Below the pieces are notes generated by a model, which saw only the letters and a list, made by a program, of their open reading frames with translations, did no database searches and had not been told where the DNA came from. From the NCBI RefSeq assembly GCF_033568475.1, contig NC_133120.1:86260151-86324150 (forward strand): a stretch of 64,000 bases of DNA. The letters run 5' to 3'. This document shows, piece after piece, positions 1 to 21,029 of this stretch (positions are counted from its first letter, which is position 1; each line of letters begins with the position of its first letter). This stretch comes from Henckelia pumila. Lineage: Eukaryota > Streptophyta > Magnoliopsida > Lamiales > Gesneriaceae. Both the position numbers and the translations under genes were made by a program.

Positions 1-593
1 ATACTCGTGGCAACTAAAATGCAGGAGGTGGAGGTTGAGAGGGACAAAGTGTTGTATAATAATAATATTATTATTAGCTTTTAAGGCACAAAGTGTTATA
101 TAATTTTCTGGTTCATTTGGGATTGTTACCACCTGGCGACTATTCAGAACTCCATATTTCCAGGTGGTGGATCCTTTGTCCTGTGAAGAAGCCACGGAAA
201 TAAAGAAAATCGAGGGGAAAAAAGCCCATCATTTATTTACTTTACAGTTTACATTTCCTGACAAAATCCGAATCCCAAGAATTTCGATCCTATTTTCGTC
301 CTGACCTCATCTTCTTCTCCGTTTTTTGACCCTTTTTCTTGAGGTTTTGCTGTTAAGCTTTGATACTTTCAGTAGACTTTTAATGGTTTAACAAAAAGTG
401 GGTTAGATTTAAAGATCGGTTTTTGGGAGGATTTGAAGCTAAGTTTTGGGTTTCTTCCTTGATTTTTACTTGTATAGAGAGGTTTTGAAATTTTTGAGTG
501 TTTTGGATTGCGATGTCTGTGTAAAAATCCAATCTTGAGCGACTAAAGGGTGAGAGATACATATACAGATTTAGGTACATAAAGAGAGTCAAG
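1..593 (+). promoter_or_regulatory. Upstream region and 5' leader of the glucosylceramidase gene
   Basis: No gene is visible here. The stretch is AT-rich, with a short ATA/TTA palindromic run near 58-78, and becomes T-rich and leader-like from about 240 up to the start codon at 594. I see no convincing TATA box, so the transcription start is not placed. The assignment as promoter plus 5' UTR rests only on its position directly before the first coding exon of a plus-strand gene. Confidence 0.45.
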
Positions 594-8336
<7,743 letters not shown>

Positions 8337-9024
8337 CTCGGTAAGATATTACTGGGGCAACTTAGAAGCTGTTTTGTACCTCTTATTCCGTAGGGATTTT
8401 TTTATTCATTCTTGTTAATATTGTTAATGTATTCCATTCCAAGGCTACCAGATAATTGACATAGAAAATAAAATCTGAGTTGTTTTTCTAGCGTTTATGC
8501 ATATTGATATAATTATATAGTCGTGATTTTGTTGTATCAATATGACACATAGAAAACGTTGATTATGTGGAGGCACGACTTTCGGGTGTACTTTTATGTT
8601 ATGCATATAACGATCATTGTCATTATAAGGGGGATTTTATTTTATTTGAGCAGCACACTTGAATCTGGAAAATAACTTGTGCTAGTCAAATGACTTATGA
8701 TATTTTATTAATTTATTTACTTATTAGTCGATAAATTATTATTTTAAAGAGTTTTTTTATTCAATCAACGTATAATTCATCATATAAAATGGTAATTGTT
8801 TATTAGTATCCATATCATATTTATTTAACTAATATTAAAAAATAAAATTTATTGTACAAATATATATTTATGAAAATTAGTAAATGATATTAATGTTTTT
8901 AATAATTTTAAAATATTTATTATATATTCATTAAAAAAAATATTTATTATATTGACTAATCGAATTATTGGTTAAGCGAATAAGTTTTATTGTATAAAGT
9001 AAATAGAATGTATGTATGTATATA
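8337..9024 (+). other. 3' flank of the glucosylceramidase gene, no gene seen
   Basis: The 3' UTR should lie in the first 200 bases or so. AATAAA-like words occur, but none can be chosen with confidence. From about 8700 the sequence becomes extremely AT-rich. I see no coding potential. Confidence 0.4.
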
Positions 9025-9420
9025 TCTATACTATTAATTAAGATAGATAGGTGAATAGTAACTAATTTTTGATAAAAAATTTTTTAATATGTCAATAATA
9101 TCCTTAATTTTTTTTTGTTTTCTAAATTTTTATTTACCTTTTTTTACTAATCTTTTTATTTTATAATTTAATTACAAATATTTAGAAAACAAATCTATAC
9201 TATTAATTAAGGGAGATGAGTGAATAGTAACTACCTTTTTTGGTGAGACTTTTTTTAATATACCAATAATATCCTTAATTAGTTTTTTTTTTGTTTTCTA
9301 AATTTTATTTACCTTTTTTTTACAAATCTTTTAATTTTATAATTTAATTATAAATATTTAGAAAACAAAAATAAAATTATGATTGTACGAGCACGCAACG
9401 CGTGCTCCGAAACTTTAGTA
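9025..9420 (+). mobile_element. Helitron-like non-autonomous element with an internal tandem duplication
   Basis: It opens with TCTATACTATTAATTAAG, a typical plant Helitron 5' start. About 170 bp later the same start recurs at 9194 with the following bases largely repeated, so the body is two diverged tandem copies. Near the end a 19-nt hairpin lies at 9389-9407 (stem GAGCACGC / GCGTGCTC, loop AAC), followed by CGAAACTTTAGTA. Helitrons end in CTRR shortly after such a hairpin. The exact CTRR is not clean here, so the 3' boundary is uncertain. A TA microsatellite follows. Confidence 0.5.
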
Positions 9421-10034
9421 TATATATATATATATATATAAAGATAGAGATAAATTTTAATTAAATTTTATATTTTTTAAAAGAACAAATAATATAATCA
9501 CACTTTGAAACTTTATATAATTATTCGTTTATGATATTGATGAAAAGTACTTTATTAATTTAACAAAATTATTAATTTAGTATCTTGACTCGATCAAGTT
9601 GAAAAAAGATATTATTTATAACAATCATTAATTTATATAGCATTATAAAAATTTTCGTGTATCATTAGTGGATTTTTTTATTTAAACGAAACGTTAGTGT
9701 CCCTTCGCCTGGTTAATCGACTTTTTAACTAGAATCAATTCTCAGTTGATTTTGATCTGTTTTTATTTTTACCCATATGTTCCATCCTAAACACTCGAAC
9801 TGTTTAGGAAAATGTAAAATCAACCCAAAATATGTCCAATATTTTGATTCTAAAAAGCTTGAATTGAAATAGATATATATCAATCATAGATCACGTTCCA
9901 CCAAAAACATATGTAAATGAAAACTATTGATGATGTATTAACTTGACAAGAAACTGCTCGAAATGATTTTAACTCTACCCACAGGTAGAGGCGACAAAAC
10001 CTCATTATCACTAGCAAAAATCATTCATACTATT
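9421..10034. other. Spacer between convergent genes, no gene seen
   Basis: A TA dinucleotide run (about 9418-9440) is followed by AT-rich sequence. The right 100 bases or so should include the 3' UTR of the minus-strand ribosomal protein gene. Nothing coding or repeated was recognised. Confidence 0.4.
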
Positions 10035-11909
<1,875 letters not shown>

Positions 11910-11989
11910 TAACTAAAAAAATTTCAAGACCAAGCCTGTTTGACACATTAAGAGGTGGCGGTGGTGGGTTTCCTTTTATAAGTATCATT

Positions 11990-12450
11990 CTAAAAAAGGA
12001 TAGGTAAATATAAAAATGTTTACGACAAAATACAAATCATAATGCATATAAAGCACCACCGTAGGATCTTATATATAGGTTAATGCGATGCTATAGCAAT
12101 TGTAGTTTCCAAAAAAAAAAAAAAAAACAGATTGCATCTAATTGTCCTTGTTTATTTTATCCAAATAAAAAATAAAAAATTCATGGACATATAAGAATAA
12201 ACATGGAAGGTTGGATACACGGGACACAAGTACCTCAAGAAATTATTTGACACGAGAATGAGATAATAAATCATTCATAATATAAGGATGATAATTAATC
12301 AATATTTTTGGATAAGATAATGATGCATGTTAATAATTTTTTTCAAAACTCGAGTCAACTATTGGATTAAAATTTAAACAACGATGAATAATAAATTAAT
12401 ATCTATTAATAATCCGCATAATCATAGAATTTATCTCTTCTAACTCTCTA
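11990..12450. other. AT-rich spacer, no gene seen
   Basis: It contains an A-run at about 12110-12126 and otherwise unremarkable AT-rich sequence. No reading frame or clear repeat was recognised. Confidence 0.4.
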
Positions 12451-12715
12451 TTGGCGGTACAAGCAGTCACTTGTCCGGAGGAAGACCGAAGCGTCAATGG
12501 TGCAATTGCCAATGATATATATTAGATGTCTTTTGAGTCGTATTTATAATGCGAATTTATTTCATGTGCGTCGTTCGGCTAATGTGGTTGCGCATGTTTT
12601 AGCTTATTTTGTTACTCCCTCCCAATGTTTTTTTATTTGGGAATCTGGGAATTTTTCTTTTTGATTGATTGATCTTGTAACTAAAGACAATATTTTGGTT
12701 AAATAAATTACAAGT
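12450..12715 (+). mobile_element. 5'-truncated LINE remnant (RNase H end)
   Basis: The frame from 12527 to the stop at 12662-12664 includes FHVRRSANVVAHVLAYF and ends FIWESGNFSF. This is the typical C-terminal end of the RNase H domain found in plant non-LTR retrotransposons (the conserved R-x-AN-x-x-AH motif). The bases before 12527 seem to continue the domain in a damaged frame. Nothing upstream resembles the reverse transcriptase, so only the 3' end is present. A captured host RNase H exon is less likely. Confidence 0.6.
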
Positions 12716-13330
12716 TTCACCTGTCAAAAAAAATAATCTGCATAAAACAGTGGTTGAAGATTGATTGAAATTTAACTCCATATGTATTGATAAATACCTT
12801 TAAAGATTATCTTTCGTTCTTCATAAGAACACTATTCGTTGCATGCATGCATGCATGTGTTTTCAAATGGTAAACTAGGCGGTTCGTAAGTTAACTCGAA
12901 CTGTTGGTTCATTGTTTGGTCGAAAAATTCAAGTTATTCGTCTTCTTTGGTTATGTTGTGGTTGGTTTTGATATTTAAATTTACAATACTACTTTTACTT
13001 TTTATTTTTAAAAAAACGAAAATTCACACACAAATATATACTCAAAATTAATGAATTTGTTTGTCTGAAAAAAGGTGGAGTTATGACATATGATTACAAC
13101 AGGGCTTGATATAACGAGTACAAGGGTCCCAACACACATGGAAAAATCCGACATATAACATTGCCTGGATTTCAGTTTATGATTTCTGACACGGTCAACT
13201 CTATCAAGTCAAACTTGTTCAAGGTCAGTGGCCTGGTTGACTTTTTCCGGAGATTCTATAAATTAATTAATTAATTACCGAAAAAAAGCAAATGATTTGA
13301 CACTTTACAAATTAACTCCAACACTCACAC
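12716..13330. other. AT-rich spacer with small simple repeats, no gene seen
   Basis: It holds a GCAT tetranucleotide run (about 12841-12857) and an AATT run (about 13258-13277). No coding sequence was recognised. Confidence 0.4.
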
Positions 13331-13999
13331 GTGGTTGATTCTATGCTACACCGAGAGAAATACACTTTGATATTTTGTGTTTTTGTTAAGATGTTTGTGT
13401 GAACATCATGCTAAAAAATATCATGTGGACTTCGGCAGAGCTGTCATACGGGCCAACCCATGGCGGGCCGGAAATCCTCAACCCAACCCAACCCAACCCA
13501 AGGTGGGTTGCTGGTTAGGCGGGCCGGCCCGCGGGTTGGCTCATGACAAATAAAAATAAATAAAAAAATTATAATTAATTATAAATATCATTTCATAAAT
13601 AAATATTAATAGAAATATATTAATAAAAATTTAAATTATTGATTTCATGTGTGTAAATTTTATATAAAGTAATTAATACAAAAAAAATTTATAAATTTTA
13701 TTAAACAATACATAAATCATAATAAAAATAAATTATTAATTCTCCAGGCCCGCGGGCCAACCCGCGCGGGTCGCGGGCCTTGGCGGGTTGGCCCATCTAG
13801 GCCCACCTTTTGTTGGGTTGAAAAAATGTCAACCCAACCCACTTAAATTGTGTGGCGGACCGGGCCGACCCGGCGGACCTAACTCAAATTGACGGCTCTA
13901 GACTCCGCCTATAATTTTTCTTGTCATTTAGCGGGATGTTCTCGTGAACATTTGAAAAAAATATAAAGAGTGTTTCACCCGGTGTAGCATAGAATCACC
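13331..13999. mobile_element. MITE with long inverted ends, split by a second MITE
   Basis: The left end (GATTCTATGCTACACC at 13337-13352) and right end (GGTGTAGCATAGAATC at 13981-13996) are inverted copies. The similarity continues inward for about 80 bp with scattered mismatches, including TGTGAACATCATGCTAAA on the left matched by a GAGAACATCCCGCTAAA-type sequence on the right. The inner part (13436-13900) is a separate inserted element. The original element was therefore about 200 bp and nearly all inverted repeat. No clear target duplication was found at the outer edges. Confidence 0.7.
13436..13900. mobile_element. hAT-like MITE nested in the previous MITE
   Basis: The ends read AGAGCTGTCA (from about 13437) and TGACGGCTCT (to about 13899), a hAT-style inverted terminus. 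The flanks ACTTCGGC and ACTCCGCC agree at 6 of 8 positions, as expected of an aged 8-bp hAT target duplication. The two arms are very GC-rich, with CCAACCC repeats and GGCGGGCCGG / CCCGCGGGCC palindromes, around a strongly AT-rich core of about 200 bp. No transposase is encoded. Confidence 0.7.
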
Positions 14000-14146
14000 T
14001 CATGCACGTAAAACATGCACAACTGTTATTTTAAAATAAACATAAATATATACATACATTATACTATATTTAAGTTTAAAATACCAAAGTAGCTTATGTA
14101 TGCATAGAGTATGCAAGATTACAAATTTTCATATCACTTGTACTCA

Positions 14147-14313
14147 ATGGCGGAGCCAAAATTTTTAATGTATTTGGAACAGAATTTTAAGTTTTCAAAT
14201 CGTTTAATATTTGAGTTACTCGATCGGACTGATATCGAAATCCAAAATTAATATATAAAAAGTTTTTTAAAAAAAATTGGTCCATCGGAGCTATGTGATT
14301 CTGCCACTGTCAT
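14147..14313. repeat. Small dispersed repeat with short inverted ends
   Basis: The stretch runs from CAATGGCGGAGCC to ATTCTGCCACTG, so the ends form an inverted repeat of about 10 bp (CARTGGCRGA). It is related to the degenerate copy at 5338-5555. A hAT-like MITE is the likeliest origin, but no target duplication was found. Confidence 0.4.
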
Positions 14314-14688
14314 CACTAATATAGCTATAAAATAAACCAAGAACGTTTAAAAAAAATATAATCACATCAACATTAATTTATATTGCATAGTTGCTCTCAA
14401 ACACATTTATATTTATATTATACGTACATATATATATGCCTTTTATTTATCATGAGAATGGTATGTAGAAATAAATTAAGGCGCGCAAAATGTGAAAATT
14501 GATTAAAATACTGAATTAAATAATTAGACCGTGCACTTATTGAATCAGAGATTCAGTAACGAATGTAAAATTTAAAATACAATGCTGCATGCTTAAATAA
14601 TATTCAAGATTAATCATTATTCAATAAAAATAAAAGTACATTAATTATATCGAAGTGTGAATATAGAATATATATCGTCAATAAATAA

Positions 14689-16371
14689 TCATATGCCACT
14701 ATTTGCATGGATGAAACTAAATATTTGCTGGACTGAGTTCGCTATATCCTCCGCTGTAACCCTTGCTTCCCCTCCAATCTGCATGCATATATAAATTAAA
14801 AGCATCACTAATTAATAGTTAAACAATATTATGTGTTTAATTAAAATTTGAGTAAAAAAAAAAAAAGTACGTACCTTGACATTGAAAGAATAAAGAACAG
14901 TTTGCTCAATAGTTGTGATATTGGTATGAAGAATACTAAGCTGCAAATCTTCAAGTGCAGCGATCAATTTAACCAGCTGGCCAACTCTTCTTCTTGATAA
15001 AATTTTTATTAAAGCATCAAACCCTAAGACTTTCACTTCCACATCTGCCAAGCATGACTTACTCTCACCTGTTTCCTCTTGTAATCCAGCTGATTGATCA
15101 TATCCAAGATTAAGCTTCCCAGCTTGATGATCATTTGGAACGACGACGCCCACCGGAGGGAACATCAATGCAGGAGGTTGAGGCGGTTGGACACCGAGGG
15201 ACGTCTCTCCTGGCCTCTGGCCGTCGCCGTAGAGTCGCCTTCTTTTCTGTGATTCGAGGCATTGTAGGAGTTGTTCTAGTTCTCTCACGAATTCAATGGC
15301 TCCACCAATGATCGAAGCTTGATCACCCTGATGATATATAATTAATCAACACGTACGATATATATATATCATGTATAAGGGGTTAAATTAAAGCTTAAAG
15401 TACGTACTGTTAGAAATGAGCTTAATAGTGGAGATATATAATTAATTATATGAAGTTTTTATTACCCTTTGGACGTAAGAACTAGGCATTAGAGACCTTA
15501 AGACGCGGAGGTGCTCGTTCATTTGCTTCCGTCGGTTCCTTTCGACCGCGATATGTGTCATCCTTTGACTCTCAACTTCTTGACTTGTCTTCAAACTTCT
15601 TGGCCTCTTTTTCTTGCTCTTGCTACCACCTTCTCCTAATGGACTTTTTTCAAGATTTTCTCCCTGAAACCTCAATTGAGCTGAAGTGTTAATGTTTTCG
15701 ATATCAACCCTAGTTTGATCATGATCAGTCCCTATTCTCTCTTCTTCACTCAACCCTTTGTAACTTTCTTGATTCTCTCCAAAATTTTGAGCAGCCATCA
15801 AAGAGAGATGATGATCATCTTCCTGCAACTTGTCGTTCAGAACCGGGAACTTGAGGAAGTAAACAGGATCCATCCCGCTCTCTTCCTCGCAGGTTTTGGC
15901 TTGATTTAAGGCCAACTTTGGTCCGAAATCAGCGAACTGCATCACATCTGCAAAACTCAACTTGTCGAATGAAGACGAACCACAAAAATTTGACGCTAGA
16001 TCAGAAGGCTGCGGTGGCAGCGATTGCGTTGTGTTTATCATGTAATCCACCATTTGATTGGCATTTTGATTACTGGATGTTTCTCCAATTTGTTGCTTCA
16101 TTAATTCTTGATGATCATGAGTTTGAGCTTCAAGAGAATAGTCAAGTCCAGGCAGATTTCCCTGCAAAACATCAGCTTCAAAGTAAAACAACATGGCCAT
16201 ATTTAATTACCTCAGAAAATACACCCTTCAACGGCAACAAAATAATCAAACAAATCGGTAAAATAAGTAGCTAGGAAAATTAAAACACACACGAAACTTT
16301 TATATCTATATTTATATATTATGTAAGAGCATATATATATAGCATACCGGGTAGCTTCTATCTTTGTCCAT
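14689..16371 (-). CDS. FAMA: FAMA-type bHLH transcription factor (guard-cell differentiation), four exons
   Basis: Nuclear DNA-binding factor that drives the last step of stomatal guard-cell formation, working with SCRM/ICE1-type partners (known for Arabidopsis FAMA). Exons: 16371-16348, 16161-15466, 15327-14875, 14778-14689, giving 420 residues (Arabidopsis about 414). The start MDKDRSYP is set by the short first exon, which resembles the MDKDYSAP start of FAMA. The conserved N-terminal block [16 protein letters not shown] and [10 protein letters not shown] are present. The basic region starts at His211 (H-x3-E-x3-R pattern, E215, R219). The bHLH spans about 211-262 across the exon 2/3 junction. 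LQCLE (261-265) fits the LxCxE motif used to bind the retinoblastoma-related protein. An ACT-like C-terminal domain ([20 protein letters not shown] onward) ends [13 protein letters not shown]. It is divergent from the cytochrome b5 gene and appears intact. Confidence 0.95.
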
Positions 16372-18482
16372 TATATACAACTCCACTTGCTTTTACCCAC
16401 GAAACCCTAGTGAACTCAAATCATGAAAAAAGACGAATTTTTTACCGCTATGGTCCACAATCCTGAATCATGTAAAAAAAACAATGGATCAAGAAACAAA
16501 ACATGAAACTTAAATCAAATAATTGGTACTTTGACATATCACATAGTGACAAAAACAATTAATTATACAAGCACATATGTGAAAGAGAAAAAAAGAGACA
16601 AAACTGAGTGAACCACACCTTAATCAACCTTCATAGAAACACTAGGAAAAACCAGAGAAGTGAAAAATGAATAAAAGGGTTTTGTTTTTTGTGTGGAAAT
16701 AATAGATATTTTTCATGTTCTATTGTCTGGAGAAGGAAGCTTATATTTTATCTTGGAAAAAATGATGTACTTGGCTTCTGACTTTATACATCAAGATACA
16801 CACATGAGGAGCCTTTGGATTAATTTCAACCTCACATATAAAAATCACCTCACCTTTTTCACCTCTTTCCATTAATGTGTATCACAGGTTACCACCTTCT
16901 TTTTCATGACTATTTTAATTAATTAAACGCTCAAGATCATTCAACTATATTTTTGAAATTCTTGGATCCAGAGATATGTTATATATATATGTATGTGTCT
17001 TGGATTGGGTATTTTATATGTGTTTTTTTTTTGTTCCAAATTGAATTGTTTAATTTAAGAGTAAATTAAATATTTTATATTCATAATCTGAATCTATTCA
17101 ATTTTACTTTAAAATAATGTCGGGTTTGAGTTCTTAATTGAGTCATTAATTTGTGCTTGGGCCCTTTTTTAGCATATACGAAAACAGAAGTGGACCGAAA
17201 TAAATTCTAGCCCCAATTTTTATAGGCTCGATACAAATATTTATTTTCTAAAGGTTTCAGTATGATAACTTTGATTCATATATGGGCTGAATATTTGTAA
17301 CTCCTATAATTTGGAGTTGGAGAATGCTAAACCAGTTATGTGGTGCTGCGGCCAGTGCACAAAATCAAATATTGAATTGTTGTAATTAGCTCAATAAGCG
17401 TATTGGCAAATGGCAATATTGAATTACTAGCTCATATTTGTCTGCATTGTGTGCATATCAAGTTGATTTTTTTTTTTAAAAAAAAAATTATCATTAAAAA
17501 ATTAAAATGAAATTTAAAATTTTCTAATTTTTATATGGGTTTTCAGATTTTTTTCATAAAATAATTTTATTTAAAAACCGAGATTAAAAAATAGGTATTT
17601 TAGGAGCATTGTGCCTGCAATTAGAAATAGTTTTGGGTTTTTTTTGCACTTTGATAATTTTGTGGGTTTGTTTTATAATTTAAAATTTGGCATATCAAAA
17701 GACCGTTATATCTCTATTGCATAATATATAGTATAGATGTAAAATAAATATATCGGATTATTTAGAATAAAATTTAAATCACGGGAGGTGACACATGCTC
17801 TATATAGCCTCCATTAATTTGACTGATTTTAACCGTCGAAATATATTGATATTCATAAAAATGATACTATATTATACGTAAACATGACATAACTTGTGCA
17901 CCTTTCCGCTAGTGTGTATATATATATATATACCTCTTGCCAATTTCTCTATATTTTTGTAACTGTTCATTGAGTAAGAAATTAAAATGCCGCCAAACAG
18001 AATCTATATTAATTAGAGTAGTCCACAAACCTGTACAACTAAAAGCATATAGCTAGATAAAATGAGTTTATGCTAAATTATTTCAATTCTTAAATGCATA
18101 TCATTATTGTACTAATAATACTTGATGCTTAAATTTGTTTACGTCTCTCATGAATCATTACCCAATCACACTTAGCATCTACTCCAAAAAATAATCACAA
18201 AAGTTCTCAAACGGGTATTTTATTAAATAAAACGAAATCAATTTTTATATAAAAAGTCCCTTTCTTGGAGAGTCCACCAATGTATAATTTATGTGACTAC
18301 ACATAAAATATTATTATACTTATATATCGAACAATAATTCCAAAATTTGTAGCATTCATGAATTTGTTTAATATATATATACAAGTGCAGACATATAATT
18401 CAGAACATCAAATAATTTCGTAAATTTTGTTTCGATTGAGTGGCCATAATTTATATATATAAAGATTCTGAGAAGGAGAACA
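16372..18482. promoter_or_regulatory. Shared 2.1-kb divergent upstream region of FAMA and cytochrome b5
   Basis: The two start codons face away from each other, so this stretch should hold both promoters. It is AT-rich, with T/A homopolymer runs near 17467-17488 and a TA run near 17917-17933. A TATATATAAAG string at about 18452-18463 lies very close to the cytochrome b5 start codon. I could not pick out specific factor-binding sites with confidence. Confidence 0.4.
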
Positions 18483-19602
18483 ATGGCTTCAGCAGGCAAA
18501 CTACTTGGCTATTCTGACGTTTCTGTTCATAACACTTCAGAAGATTGCTGGGTTATCATCAATTTTAAGGTATTTATGAATTATTTCGCTTTTCCAATAA
18601 CTTTTGATTGAATTTTCGTTTCTTGTTTTTTATTTTTATGGATGGCTGAAGTTTCTGGTTTTAATTTATTTCGCTTTTCTATTGAAGAAATTAATTATTT
18701 CTTCATTGCAAAATATTATATTTCGGAGTTTTCGGCATAATAAATCGTGTTATTATTCAATATCGTTACTTCAATGCAGTAAATTACTCGTCGGTCAGTA
18801 ATTATTATTGAATCGTACTCGTAAACTATTATTGAGTTGTATCGTTGCAATAATTGCTCAAAGCATCAGTTATAGTTTTTGGGCGGTCAATATAGCAGTC
18901 AACGAATTTCTACAGTGAATAATTGGGGTATTTCAATTGATTTTTTGATGATAAAATCGTATTGAAAGATAATTATTATGTATGTATGAAATTTAGATAT
19001 GTTTTATATATTCAGTTAATTAGCAAGCACCCAAGTCATATATCCCTTGATCGTCTACCGTTAACCCTCTAATTTGCATGATGAACCAATTTATTGGGAT
19101 TAATGTATTTATAAATGATTTGTTTTAAAAATTTCTTTCGTAAATATTAATTACTGCAATTACAGGTTTACAACGTAACCAACTTCCTGAGCGAGCATCC
19201 TGGTGGCGATCAAGTCTTACTGGAATCAGCAGGTATTGGAAATCATATTATATATTTCCAATTAACAACATATATATTTAATATTTGTTCATTAATTTTG
19301 AATATGAAATATAACATATAATTTTAATTTCAGGTAAGGATGCGAGTGAAGAATTTGAGGATGTAGGCCACGGCAGTGCGGCGAGGTTGATGTTGGACGA
19401 ATTCTACGTGGGAGAGGTCGATCCATCGAGCCATGAAACGAAGCCGAAAGCGACGAGTACTATTGCATCCTCAGGTCCTGTTACAGCTACCAAGGACAAG
19501 CCACTGGAATCGAGTAACAATCGTCTCGGCCTGTATTTTGTTGTGGCTTTTGCAATCATAATTCTAGGTATGGGGGTCAATGTGATCAGCCTATCAAGCT
19601 AG
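18483..19602 (+). CDS. Cytochrome b5, tail-anchored, three exons
   Basis: Small haem protein that passes electrons to desaturases, hydroxylases and P450s, normally on the ER or outer mitochondrial membrane. Exons 18483-18569, 19166-19232 and 19334-19602 give 140 residues, a usual length. The haem-binding core includes HPGGDQVLL (axial His40) and EDVGHGSAAR (axial His64). The C-terminus has a hydrophobic anchor (LYFVVAFAIIILGMGVNVI) followed by a very short tail. The residues just before the core read IINFKVYNVTNF, where most plant forms have a glycine before KVY and D in VYDVT, a mild departure from consensus. Ser-rich and Lys-rich residues link core and anchor. The gene appears intact. Confidence 0.93.
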
Positions 19603-20940
19603 AGTTTGTTGATGATAATTATAAGGTCGAAGAAAGTACTGGACATGGTCATTAATAATTATACATGTGATAAGATTATTTTGAGTACGTACCTACTCTA
19701 ATTAATTAAAAGCTTATGATATATTGTTTATCTATTATTGTAATCTTATTATTAATAATAATAATAATTGAAGCTATGCAGAAAGGTTGAATAATTTAGT
19801 TATGTATCTCATATATATATATATATATATTTAGAAATCGATTGCGCGCATTCCATGTATCTTGACACTACTAAAATTATAACTAAGAACTCTGTGAGAA
19901 TACGTACGTACCCATCCATCAAGTAAGATTTTCTACCGGCCTATTCCCCGATCGATCGATACCGCCATACCGGTATCAATTTTTGGTATTTCGGACTCCA
20001 AATTTTTGGAGGAATTCTTTGTTTGGAGGATGCATGACATTTAGCAGCGCTGATTTATATTTGCTCTTCTGGAAAAGAAAAAATTAATGTGCTGAATATA
20101 TGCACAAAACCATGATGCAAGCACCTACTTTAATTTCTTCTGGCAGGTTTTAAGTTACAATGGATATGTTCCTTAATTGATCAGAGTAACACATCATATG
20201 TATCCAATATTATAACTTGTACATCCAGAAATTGGTGCGTGTATTTATGAAAGTTGGAAAGTAAATAATTTTTACGAAACGAGTAATAAATAAATAAAAT
20301 TAATCAAAAGTCATGTACATCAAATAAAAAATTACAGTAATCGAGAAGGAAAAAAAAAATCAAAGAGTACTAGTGCAATGCAAGAAGAGTGAGTGAAGAA
20401 GAATTCCTGTACGTAGCAATAAATGAAAGATTTAGAAAAAAATAAAGGGAAGAAAGAAAAGGATGGGAAGAACATGTTGATTTAGGCTTAGACTACATCA
20501 ATGCGCTGTTTATACAAAAGAAAGTCAAGTGTAATTTATTGATCACGCGTTTGAGCTGTGAGCCACTCAAAAGATCGAAAGCTAAAGAAAATAATTAATG
20601 CCGCGCAGTACGTAGACTTCAAATGATATCGTTTGGTTTAAGCATTTATGAGAGCTAGCAAGAAAACAACATATACGTGATCATTTAATTAATTCACTGA
20701 AAATGATCATCTTTTGCAAAAAGAAATAATAATGTGGATTAATTAATTACTGAAATCAAGAATAATGCTAAAAGTAAAATTAATATATATATATAAATTC
20801 TGCAAATTAATGTTGGGGAGTCTGAAAACAGGTGACGGTTGGAAAATATTAAATGATAATCTCTTGGTCCATTACACAGCAACATACATTTAGTGCTCTA
20901 AAGGAGTTGTACAGGACCTACCATGTGGTTTGATGCATAT
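19603..20940. other. AT-rich spacer between cytochrome b5 and the glycine-rich protein gene
   Basis: It contains TAA/ATA runs (about 19750-19766) and a TA run (about 19811-19830). No gene was recognised. The left end should include the cytochrome b5 3' UTR and the right end the promoter of the next gene. Confidence 0.4.
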
Positions 20941-20950
20941 GCATTTTCAG

Positions 20951-20958
20951 TATAAATA
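20951..20958 (+). promoter_or_regulatory. TATA box of the glycine-rich protein gene
   Basis: TATAAATA lies 72-79 bases before the start codon. With a start site about 30 bases downstream this leaves a leader of about 45 bases, a normal arrangement. The start codon region is a run of four ATGs (21030-21041); the first is taken as the start. Confidence 0.6.
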
Positions 20959-21029
20959 CTAGCTCGCTTGAATGGATGATATTCAAGAATTTGTGTGGAG
21001 ATTGATTGGGTTTCGTTTGATCATAACAG

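Noticed and set aside
15466-16200. Reading the FAMA N-terminus from the upstream methionine at 16200 ([13 protein letters not shown]...)
   Set aside because: Those 13 codons are intron 1 sequence: a TTTTGCAG acceptor lies directly before GGAAATCTG. The short upstream exon MDKDRSYP joins in frame and fits the known FAMA start.
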